This document shows positions 54,849 through 64,000 of a stretch of 64,000 nt of DNA, piece after piece. Each line of letters begins with the position of its first letter. The first letter of the stretch is position 1. Origin of the DNA: Armigeres subalbatus (taxonomy: Eukaryota > Arthropoda > Insecta > Diptera > Culicidae); the NCBI RefSeq assembly GCF_024139115.2, contig NC_085140.1:418822283-418886282 (forward strand). The letters are read 5' to 3'. A model generated the notes under the pieces. That model did not search any database. It was not told the DNA's origin and saw nothing but the letters and a program-made list of their open reading frames with translations. A program made the position numbers and the translations under genes.

Positions 54849-55139
54849 GGGACCCCCCTTAGCCGTGCGGTAAGACGCGCGGCTACAAAGCAAGACCATG
54901 CTGAGGGTGGCTGGGTTCGATTCCCGGTGCCACTCTAGGAAATTTTTGGATTGGAAATTGTCTCGACTTCCCTGGGCATAAAAGTATCATCGTGTTAGCC
55001 TCATGATATACAAATGCAAAAATGGAAACTAGGCTTGGAAACCTCGCAGTCAATAACTGTGGAAGTGCTTAATGAACACTAAGCTGCGAGGCGGCTCTGT
55101 CCCAGGGTGGAGATGTAATGCGAATTAGAAGAAGAAGAA
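54849..55139 (+). mobile_element. Feilai-type SINE (unit B)
   Basis: Same insertion as 22,962-23,252, with the same GAGAAGATAAC duplication (54,838-54,848 and 55,140-55,150). Confidence 0.85.
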
Positions 55140-55435
55140 GAGAAGATAACGATGATGCAGTCACTAGATCACCCAGATCATTCCAAACTATCGAACGATG
55201 TGAGCCAAAAAAACAATACTATTGTAATTGTGAGTTCTGAGCTCTAGGACAATTTTGATGATAAAAAAATGTGAGACACACTTCCGAAAATTGGCCCAGT
55301 CGACCATTGCCTTCCGGAGTTATAAAAAAATTGGAAAAAAATAATACAAAACCGAAAGAAAAATGTTTTAGTGCATTCTCATGCATGCAATTTCGAACTC
55401 TCTTAGGTGCTTTTTTTGTTACATTTTATAATACA

Positions 55436-55682
55436 CTAGTCGACTCGGCAGACGTTGTCCTGCATAGTATGCGAAAATGTGCGTTGTGAACTGCCTATGC
55501 AAAATTCCCTTACGATACGAATCCTTATTTTATCCTTATCGTGATTTTTGCATAAGGAAATATCATATAAAGCCGTCGGAAACTATGACGAAGGAACTGA
55601 TGGAATGAACAAAATCCTTACATCCGTTCGAGTTATGCAAATACGAACACAGACCATTTCATTTTTATTTTATTGAGAAGAA
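55436..55682 (-). mobile_element. Helitron-like element (unit B)
   Basis: Same insertion as 23,548-23,794, ending CTAG|T on the minus strand. Confidence 0.65.
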
Positions 55683-57445
55683 AAAGAAGAAGATAGACGA
55701 GAAAGGCATTTCACTGCTAGGTAGGTGGGTGGGTTATTTGACTTTCTCGTACAACAAAGGTGCACCTAAAGGCTATACGATTACTCCAAAACAGAACTTT
55801 TGATAAAAATCCCGGAGACCCATAATGTCCGATGTACCGATCGACTCAGCTCGGTGATGATGTATGTATGTGTGGTGATGTGATGTCTGTATGTGTGTAT
55901 GGATACGAAATTTGTAGACACACTTTTTAGAACTTGGCATTGTCGGAATTACTCGAAACAGGTTCCATTCGACTGGGTATCAGGTATCAGAACGGAGCAC
56001 CAGGGGCACGTTCACCTCAATTTGGGAGATTTGTGCCATCGCCTTCACAGCCTTTTTCATCACACACCTGACGAAAAAGGAAGTGAACAAAAAGGAAAGG
56101 AATGTGGATGGGAGAACAAAGGAAAGTTTGGAAAAGTGCCCTTGGGGCATACAACGGGTTATGAACAACAAAATACACTGAGGGTTCAGGTTTCTGAAGT
56201 CAATTTCACTAAGTAAGTGTTACCAAATATTTGGAAGCGCGATTGTGCATAGACTGGGCAGTTACATATTAGATAATAAGAAGTTCCATAATCGGATTCA
56301 CAACTATCATAAACAGATGATTCAACACGTTGAATATTTGACATGTGATAGTTCAGTCGGCAGTGACCTGTCAAGGCTTTGACTAAGACACTGCAATTCT
56401 GTTTAGATAGATTAGCTAAAAAACTTTCAGTTCAATCAAAGATAATTGCCTATTTCCTAATCCCCGGAACCACCCGACTTGGACGTTAAGAGATTTCTAT
56501 GCGTCCAATTAGGGAATCTCGAGCTCGTTCAGTAGCCGCTAGGTTGCGAAGGCCGACGGATGTATACAATTTTGTTTGATGACATGCAACCAGACTACTC
56601 CGATGCCATTTGTATTGAGTGACAGCCCAAGAGTTGATCACTTGGATATTGGAAAAGCTGGCTCAGAACCAATAAAGTCATGTGATGCTCCATTACGAGC
56701 TAACTCATCAGTCAATTCGTTTCCAGATATGGAAGAATGACCAGGTACCCATATGAGGTGTAAAGTATTAACTGAATTCAGTTCCTCAATTTGAGTTCGA
56801 CATGGGATTACTTACTGAGCTTGAGTTCGCCGAGGCGAGAGCTTTAATAGCTGCTTGGCTATCTGAACAGAAGTATATTACTTTGCCCATAATGCGTTGC
56901 TGCAGTGCAGATTGCACTCCACACATGATGGCAAATATTTCCGCTTGAAAGACAGCGCAGTGTGTACCCAGTGAGTGTTTTTTTTTTCTTGAGCAAGGGT
57001 AAACGGAAATCTGCAACCAGTCACCTGAGGAGGTACTCAGGTAGTGTGGGGATGGGTATGTCATGTAACTCTTACCCGACCACCCACCCCAAAACCCTTT
57101 CGCCAGTCCGTACCCCCGGCCCGCAATTAAGCAATACATCAGGGGGGGATTATTGAGAACGCTCACGCCTATGCTAACGCACTTGACGTCAATACACACA
57201 ACATCGACTTCAAGAGTGGCTACCTCACCACCCGTCGATCGCAAGCTATGATAGTAACTTAACGGTCCGTATCATAATCTCACGTTGGAGACGAGCACCC
57301 CGACAACAACGACCGCGCGTGAACCGCAATGACCTCTATATCTACATACTGAGGTCCCCGCAGCCCACCCGCGACATGTTGGTTGTCTGGGTGAGCAAAG
57401 TGTTCACTGCATCACAGGTGCCCTTACTGCACTCGATGGTTTTGT

Positions 57446-59956
57446 TCAAGACGCCACCACCGCTGCAGTTTCGACATATTCTGTTGAGATGCTGTGTTCA
57501 CCGCATTCCATATAGCTTCCTCCCAGCACATCCTCTCGACGAGGTTGTCCCGTTGTATCCATACCACTAATAAGCAGCATGGCATTGCGTTCTATTTCGA
57601 ATCGCGGGCATGCGAACATCACATGCTCTGCCGATTCTACCTCACCTACACATTCAGGACACTCCGCAGAATCTGCGAAGCCAAACCTGTGTAGGAATTT
57701 CTTAAAGCAGCCATGTTCAGACAACACCTGTGTTAGGTGGAAGTTGACTTGACCATGCTTCCTATCAACCCAGTTGGACACATCTGGAATCAGTCTGTGG
57801 GTCCAACGACCTTTGACTGCGGTGTCCCATGCTCTTTGCCATTTGAGCAACGAAGCTGCTCTCTTGACACGTCGCACTTGCACCGAGTCCCTTTCGTTGT
57901 AGCACTCCACATCCTCCTCTAAGAGCATGTCGATCGGCATCATTCCAGCTATAACGCACACCGCCTCATATGATATGGTGCGATATGCGCTCGCGACACG
58001 TAAGCACATCAGCCGGTGTACTCTGATCAATTTCTTTACATTGTACTCGACTTCTAGTGCTACGGCCCATGCCGGCACGCCATAACGGATGATAGACAAT
58101 GCTATGCCAGCTATCAGCCTACGCACTTGACTATGCACAGCCGATCTGTTGGACATCATTCGTGATAAAGATTTTATCGCCAATGAAGCCCACTGACATG
58201 CATAATCGACGTGGCTCATAAAATTGAGCTTATCATCGATCATCACGCCCAGATGCTTGAGAGACCTCACGGAGTTAACTGTGCTGGTCCCTACTCTTAT
58301 TCTCGCCTGTTGCAACCCATGACGGTTATGCACTACCACGACTTCCGTCTTGTGATGTGCAAGGGACAACCGCCTCGAGTTGAGCCATTCCTCCATTCTG
58401 CCAATCGCGTATGAAGCCTTCAGTTCGACTTCATCGAGAGTGTCTCCTGTTACCTCTAGCATTACGTCATCCGCGAAGCCTTCTATTTTCACACCGGCCG
58501 GGAGACTTAGACTCGATCCCTGTGGAACACCCACGGACACTACGATCGGTTTTTGGCCAGCATCAGTGTCGTATAACAGCACCCTTTTCTGAAAATAGCT
58601 TTTCAGTATCCTGCACAGGTAATCCGGAACTCTCAATCGGTGCAGGGAGTCAGCAATTGCTGCCCAGCTAGCATTGTTAAACGCGTTTTTTACATCAAGT
58701 GTAATCAACGCGCAGTACCTAATACCTCTTCTGTTTAAACCTCTCGCTATCTTGGCCGTATCCGTTACCGCTCGAATTGCTTCGATGGTAGAACGGCCCT
58801 TACGGAAGCCATACTGGTTGCTGGATGAGCCACCAGCACACTCTGTATAAGCCGACAATCTATTCAGAATGCCTCTTTCTAGCAGCTTTCCAGCTGTGTC
58901 GAGTAGGCAAATTGGTCTGTATGCCGAAGGATCCCCCGGCTGTTTGCCAGGCTTCGGTAATAGCACCAATTTCTGCCGTTTCCATCGATCTGGGAAGTTT
59001 CCTTCGTCCATGCATCTCTTGAGGCAGCTCCTGAACATATCTGGATTGGCAAGAATGGCGTGTTTAAGGGCCAGGTTTGGAATACCATCCGGGCCTGGCG
59101 CCTTATTGAGCTTAAGTTTTCTTGCGGCTACGATAAGCTCTTCGTTAGTCACTAGCGGTACCACGTCAACTGATTCGTACGGTGTAGCGGGCCAGTTCGA
59201 TGATTCATGCCTCGGAAACAACCCGTCGACTATTTTGGCCAACATCCCCGGAGATTTCTCAGGTGGCGTGGTGTTAGTTCTAGCCATCACCATCCTGTAT
59301 GCATCTCCCCATGGATTGTCGTTTGCCATCCTGCACAGCCGCTCGAAGCAGGCTCTCTTACTACATTTGATCTCGTAGTTCAGAGCTCTGCTCGCTGTCT
59401 GGAACACCCTGCGTCTCTCGACCTTTTCAGCGTCTGTTCTGGCACGTCGCAGCCTTCTCTTTGCTCTAAGGCAGGTTCTACGAAGGTCTGCAATTGTGTC
59501 AGTCCACCAGTACGCAGGTTGCCGGTTTCCGGGAGGTTTGGTCCTCCTAGGCATCGTCACATCGCATGCACGGGTTAGTACATCGATTAACTCGTCGCCA
59601 CTTAATCCCGTTGTTCGCGTCTCCCATCGTAGTGATTCCTCCAAGAGATCTGGGTTGAACTGCGAGGTGCGCCATCCTAGATCGGCTTTGCCGATCCGCC
59701 TTGTGGTTGCTACGGGGGTATACCGGATCATAAAACGAATTTCCTGATGATCGCTGGAGGTATGCCCCTCATGAACCTCCCATTCTGGCTCCACTGTCCA
59801 TCCTGCGCTGCAGAAGGTCACATTGATGCATGAATCACCGCTCGGTCTCCTGAACGTTAGTACTTGGCCTTCATTCAGCAGGACTACGTTCAATATCGCT
59901 AGCGACTCTAGCAGGGTATGATCTCTAGCGTTTGTGGACCGGTATCCCCAGTCCAC
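57446..59956 (-). CDS. R1-type LINE ORF2, long open part (unit B)
   Basis: An 836-codon frame covers the last part of the endonuclease ('TSSDHQEIRFMI', with catalytic SDH), all of RT and the C-terminal domain. RT blocks: 'KAPGPDGIPNLAL', 'QYGFRKGRSTIEAIRAV', 'CALITLDVKNAFNNASW', 'FADDVMLEV'. A zinc motif CPEC-H-C follows. The endonuclease N-terminus (60,293-60,003) is separated by a short scrambled stretch at 59,970-60,010. A small deletion near 57,550 changes the last residues. RT looks chemically intact, but the element as a whole is not. Confidence 0.8.
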   Translation of the reverse strand: MDWGYRSTNARDHTLLESLAILNVVLLNEGQVLTFRRPSGDSCINVTFCSAGWTVEPEWEVHEGHTSSDHQEIRFMIRYTPVATTRRIGKADLGWRTSQFNPDLLEESLRWETRTTGLSGDELIDVLTRACDVTMPRRTKPPGNRQPAYWWTDTIADLRRTCLRAKRRLRRARTDAEKVERRRVFQTASRALNYEIKCSKRACFERLCRMANDNPWGDAYRMVMARTNTTPPEKSPGMLAKIVDGLFPRHESSNWPATPYESVDVVPLVTNEELIVAARKLKLNKAPGPDGIPNLALKHAILANPDMFRSCLKRCMDEGNFPDRWKRQKLVLLPKPGKQPGDPSAYRPICLLDTAGKLLERGILNRLSAYTECAGGSSSNQYGFRKGRSTIEAIRAVTDTAKIARGLNRRGIRYCALITLDVKNAFNNASWAAIADSLHRLRVPDYLCRILKSYFQKRVLLYDTDAGQKPIVVSVGVPQGSSLSLPAGVKIEGFADDVMLEVTGDTLDEVELKASYAIGRMEEWLNSRRLSLAHHKTEVVVVHNRHGLQQARIRVGTSTVNSVRSLKHLGVMIDDKLNFMSHVDYACQWASLAIKSLSRMMSNRSAVHSQVRRLIAGIALSIIRYGVPAWAVALEVEYNVKKLIRVHRLMCLRVASAYRTISYEAVCVIAGMMPIDMLLEEDVECYNERDSVQVRRVKRAASLLKWQRAWDTAVKGRWTHRLIPDVSNWVDRKHGQVNFHLTQVLSEHGCFKKFLHRFGFADSAECPECVGEVESAEHVMFACPRFEIERNAMLLISGMDTTGQPRREDVLGGSYMECGEHSISTEYVETAAVVAS

Positions 59957-60350
59957 TGCCCACGCATTGAAGTCACCTGCTGGTCGCCTAATGGTTTCAA
60001 GATTAGTTTAGTTTTGCTGCAAGAATATCCACTACCCTAGTAAACTGCACTATACTCCACCTGGGAGGACAGTAGCAGCTACAAAAGTAAACACCGTTTA
60101 CCTTTGCTATAACGAAACCCTCATCGTCAGGTGATGATACTATCTCCTGGATGGGATATCGCCCGCAAGTCCAGATGGCCACCATCTGAGACTTATCCGC
60201 AATCCAACTACCGTTACCGGCAGGGATGCGGTATGGATCGGACAGCAAGGCTACATCAGCTTTACACTCAGTAACCGACTGTTGTAGCAGCAATTGAGCC
60301 GCCTCGCAGTGGTTCAGGTTAAGCTGTATTACCTGCGTGTCCGGATCCTT

Positions 60351-61095
60351 CTAAAGGCCGGACAGGCCTGGACACCGGTAACTGTTGTCTGTACTCGGGG
60401 GACAGATCAGACACCTTGGTGTGGCCTGACCGGTACGAGCTTGGTGGCCTTCAGCTCCACACCTACGGCATAGCTTACTGCAATCAGGTCCTTTGCAGTC
60501 ATACGGTTTATGACCGTTGCCAAGACACCTGAAGCAGGTCTGAAGCGGTTGGCTTATACTTAGCGGACATACCGACCAACCCACTTTCAGCTTAGCCTTA
60601 TCCATTGCATTTTGGCCTCAGCCTGAGGTACTTGGAATGAGGCAACCTGCATTCCTCATGAAGTTTTTGCGTAACCGAACCGTAGATTCCTGGATCTCGA
60701 CATTGCACTGATCTCTCAGTGCGTCGACCAGGTCTCTCGGTTACTTCATCCAGGCCCTTGCACTGGATGTTCGAAACTGGACATAGGGCTCTTACTTGAA
60801 CCCCATCGCCCAGGACTTCCTCCGTCAACTTTTTGTACTCAGAACTCTTCTGAGCAGCATCCCGCTTCAAGACGAGAATCATCTCGCCTCTCCGCGTCCT
60901 TCGGATGCAGTTGACATCCTCTTCTAGGCCAGCGAGTTTGTCATTAACTCTCATGGCCTTCAAGACTTCGGCGTAGCTCTTGTCGTCAGTACTGACGATA
61001 ATCGCCTCACCTCTGTCTTTACGCTTACCACTGACATTGGAAGGCTCACCCGTCTTCTTCTGGGCTCTACCCTTCTTAACAGTGGCGCGTATCGC
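60351..61095 (-). pseudogene. R1-type LINE ORF1, frameshifted (unit B)
   Basis: Same protein as 28,438-29,214, broken between 60,598 and 60,605 and near 60,735 by small deletions. The knuckles CFRCLGNGHKPYDC and CRRCGAEGHQARTG remain readable; the second has lost its last Cys (Gly). Confidence 0.75.
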
Positions 61096-63882
61096 GTACC
61101 CAGTGAGTGGGACTGTTCCAATGTCAGCTCACGCGAATAGACGCCTGCACCTGCTCTATCTTCGAGGAGGGAGCCGCCAGTGTAACAAACAATGCTGTCC
61201 GACATACTTCTCCAAATAGCCATATGTCCACTCATCCCGCGAGGGAATTGTGTTGAAAATGTCCTATAAGGAAAACTACTAACGTGTGTGAGATCACTTG
61301 GAGCAAGGAAAATATTGTCCCAATTAACCATAAGCGGTAACAACAAAGTGTGTGTAGAACTGCGGTTTGCAGGATTCTCTTCCATAAAACCGAGTACCCA
61401 TAGTCGGTAAGTACAAGAAAATGCTTCTTTTTTTAGATGTATGTGTAGTGGGGCCACGTCAAAGAGAACTTCGAGAGCAGCCGTGGGAGTTGAAGAGAAC
61501 GCAGCAGTCTTTGCCATTAGGCACATCCTTTGAAGATGGCCTAATTTAGACTGAATTGTCCTCACTTCCCCCTTTTGCCACCACATAAGACATCCATAAG
61601 CCAAAATTGGTTGTAGAACTGTTATGTAAATGTATTTGGGTTTAAGACTCCAAGTTTTACAAAAGGTTCGTCGGCATTGGCCAAAAGCCATTCACGCCTT
61701 TTTGATTCTGAAATCAATGTTAGGAGTCCAGGAAAGCTTTGAATCCAAAATTAAACCAACATACTATACTTGATCAGTTACATTGATTTCAAAACCAGAA
61801 AGATGGTCCATTACGGTTACGTTTTTCCGTGAAAAGAACAATAGATGATTTATTCGGATTGACCGAAAGGCCATATTGGCGACACCAACTTTCAACCACC
61901 TGAAGAGAATTTTGCATCAGGTCAAATAAGGTAGTAATGCACAAACCCACTATCAATGTTAGATAGTCGTCGGCAAATCCATAGGTAGGAAAACCGCCAT
62001 AATTGAGTAACCTCAATAGCGTATCTGCAACGAGATTCCACAAAAGTGGAGATAATACTCCCCCTTGAGGTCATCCGCAGACACTTAATTTCCTAATCGC
62101 TGTTTGACGTAATGTCGAGTAGAGATGTCGATTTTTAAGCATCTGGTGAATCCATTTGGTTATTATATAAGGGAGCCCATGACAGCGTGCGGCTTCCAAC
62201 ATTGCATCGAAAGACACGTTGTCGAAAGCACCTTCAATATCTAAGAAAGCACCCAAGCACGATTGCTTCTGAGCGAATGCTTTCTCGATATCGTACACAA
62301 CCTTGTGTAGAAGAGTCACGGTGGACTTTCCAGAATGGTAAGCATGTTGATTAACATGAAGAGGCATGTTTGCCAAACAGTTATCACGAATGTGATGATC
62401 GATAATACGTTCTAAGCATTTCAGAAGAAATGAGGTCAGACTGATGGGTCTAAAACTCTTTGCTTCTTCATATGAAGCACGTCCTCCTTTTGGGATAAAC
62501 TTTACAGTGAAATCCCGCCAGGATATGGGAATATACCCAGCAGCAAAACTGCATACTAAAAGTTTTTTTCAAAACATGTTTGATATGCTCAAAACCTCTC
62601 TGAAGTAGAACGGGATAAATCCCATCCTCCCCTGGAGATTTGTAGGGAGCAAAACTGTTAAGTGCCCACTGCCCATTGAATCGATTCAGTAGTTATAATT
62701 CTATATGCTTGAGCCCAAGCCCCCTAGCTACATGAAAAGACATCAGGATCATCCGAAGATGTTATATCGACACATCCAGGGAAGTGCGTAACAAATAAGT
62801 CCATTTGGCTTGCGAATTTCGCCAACTTGGAAATCCATGGATCTTGCAAGAATTGTATTCAATCAACTAGCATCACTCAAACATTTACACAAAGGTTTTT
62901 TCCAGCCGGATCGTTCAGCAGATCGTAGAGCCTTCTTTCAAGCTTTGCGAGCCAACTGGAAAGAATCCGTCCCTGCTGAATGGCATCTGTTCCAACTGCT
63001 TCTACTCTGCTTCCTTAGCTTAGCCAAATCGGAATTCCACCAAGGGGTTCCTCTTGAGGTTTTTACAGAACGCAAAGGGCAAGCTTCTTCGAAAGCTTCC
63101 ACGATGTGCAACGTTGTAGTATCAACTGCATCATCCAAGTCGGTAGGAGTTTCTATAGAAGGTAGATATCCATGAAATTTGGTAGAGAGCAACTCTGTGT
63201 AAAGATAAACTGGGATCTAAAACGCAAGGACTGCGAAGTAACATTCAAATGATCAAAGTAGTTGCAGCGATGGTCAGATATCGATTCCTCAGCTGACACA
63301 TGCCAATTCGTCAACTCGTAACTGATTCTATTGGAGCAAAGGGTTATGTCTAACACATCTGCTCTATTAGATACCATAAAGGTTGGGCGATTGCCTATGT
63401 TAAGTAAACTAAGTTCGGTACTACTTAAGTATTCCATCAAGCTGGAGCCTCTCAGATTGATATCCGAGCTACCCCAGCATCACTGCCGACAATTAGCGGA
63501 AGGCCTTTTTTAGTGCAATATATGACAACTCGTTTGAAAGCATCCGTAGGGGATGGTTCGTCATGTGGTAAATAGACGTATTTCCTGACTGGTTCCGCCA
63601 GTTGCATCAATTGTTACAACACATACATCTCTGGTTGTTAGTTCAGAGATAAGTGTAGCAACGATAGCATTGTTAACAGCATTGATCGAGAGATTACCAT
63701 TTCTTTACTGAAAGCAGCAGAAACCGGGTTCACTAGGTTACCTAGGTAGAAGCTACCCTTGCGATAATAGAATTCCTGACCAAAGCCACTCGGGATTTCC
63801 CATTTTGCATAAGTCAACGAAGATTAATCGTTTCTGTTCTTTTATGCTGTAGATTGATTTGAGCTATATTAACTGAAGCCAT

Positions 63883-64000
63883 TGGTTAATTAAGAGAATG
63901 CACTCCACAACTTCAGCATTAATATGAACAGCAACGATGAAACCAAATTGGTATCTTATCAAGAAAGTCAAAGACGAACCACAGAGTACAATGTGTATAA
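63883..64000. other. right end of window, upstream of LOA ORF2
   Basis: Expected to be the ORF1/ORF2 intergenic part or end of ORF1 of the LOA LINE. Too short to assign. Confidence 0.35.

Larger units (their letters stand above)
56978..61095 (-). mobile_element. R1-type LINE inserted in LOA RNase H (unit B)
   Basis: Same insertion as in unit A: GTACCCAGTGAGTG at 56,964-56,977 and 61,096-61,109, poly(T) at 56,978-56,987, 5' truncation at the same base. Therefore it predates the duplication. Confidence 0.85.
56178..63882 (-). mobile_element. LOA-type LINE with nearly all of ORF2, split by an R1-type LINE
   Basis: On the minus strand ORF2 starts near the ATG at 63,882 (MASVNIAQINLQHKRTET). Then come the endonuclease (to about 63,190; 'LSLLNIGNRPTFMV', 'SISDHR'), a linker ending 'GTPWWNSDLAKLRKQ', and RT. 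RT shows 'NQHAYHSGKSTVTLLHKVV', 'GAFLDIEGAFDNVSFDAML' and the box 'YGFADDYLTL'. The thumb, RNase H start (YTGGS, catalytic Asp lost), the R1 insertion, the RNase H remainder and the C-terminus follow. Several frameshifts lie in the endonuclease and between fingers and palm. The part right of 61,640 is outside the duplicated unit. ORF1 would lie beyond the window. Confidence 0.8.

Overview
The window looks like nuclear DNA of a culicine mosquito, most likely Aedes. It is AT-rich and packed with nested transposons. It carries tRNA-derived SINEs of the Feilai type and RTE-, LOA- and R1-type LINEs. The only convincing host genes are intron-bearing mitochondrial cytochrome P450s of CYP12 type. The species is not fixed by the sequence, and all family names were given by eye.

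The main architecture is one large tandem duplication. Unit A runs from about 1,530 to 29,752 and unit B from about 29,753 to 61,640, in the same orientation and almost identical where alignable. Both units have the same order: LOA relic, minus-strand RTE LINE, plus-strand RTE LINE with a perfect or near-perfect 16-bp target duplication, a P450 first exon, intergenic DNA, LINE relics, six P450 exons (2-7), a SINE, a Helitron-like element, and a LOA LINE interrupted by an R1-type LINE. Both breakpoints lie at matching positions of same-orientation LOA copies, which suggests unequal crossing-over. Two misjoined haplotypes in the assembly remain a real alternative.

The units differ by many clean insertions with empty sites in the other copy. 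Only in A: a 149-bp MITE, a tRNA-SINE, and a truncated RTE copy holding a hAT element that itself holds another MITE. Only in B: a fold-back element with 12-bp target duplications and hammerhead-ribozyme-like cores, a Feilai-type SINE, an unexplained insert near 40.2 kb with an 84-codon ORF, a TA-flanked long-TIR element holding a Helitron and a 91-bp hAT MITE, a 421-bp palindromic MITE, and a 2.9-kb LTR retrotransposon with identical LTRs and nine exact 61-bp tandem repeats but no coding capacity.

The P450 genes run on the minus strand. Within each unit the first exon lies on the downstream side of the body exons, so the two cannot splice in order. Exon 1 in unit B (38,083-38,290) does lie upstream of the unit A body (22,775-21,097), with matching splice phase. 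The gene readable in this window therefore spans the unit junction with a 15.3-kb first intron. The unit A exon 1 belongs to a gene to the left of the window, and the unit B body needs an exon 1 to the right.

From 61.6 kb to the right end the window continues through the reverse transcriptase and endonuclease of the LOA LINE to its ORF2 start near 63,882. The leftmost 1.5 kb holds a SINE remnant and a half copy of the fold-back family.
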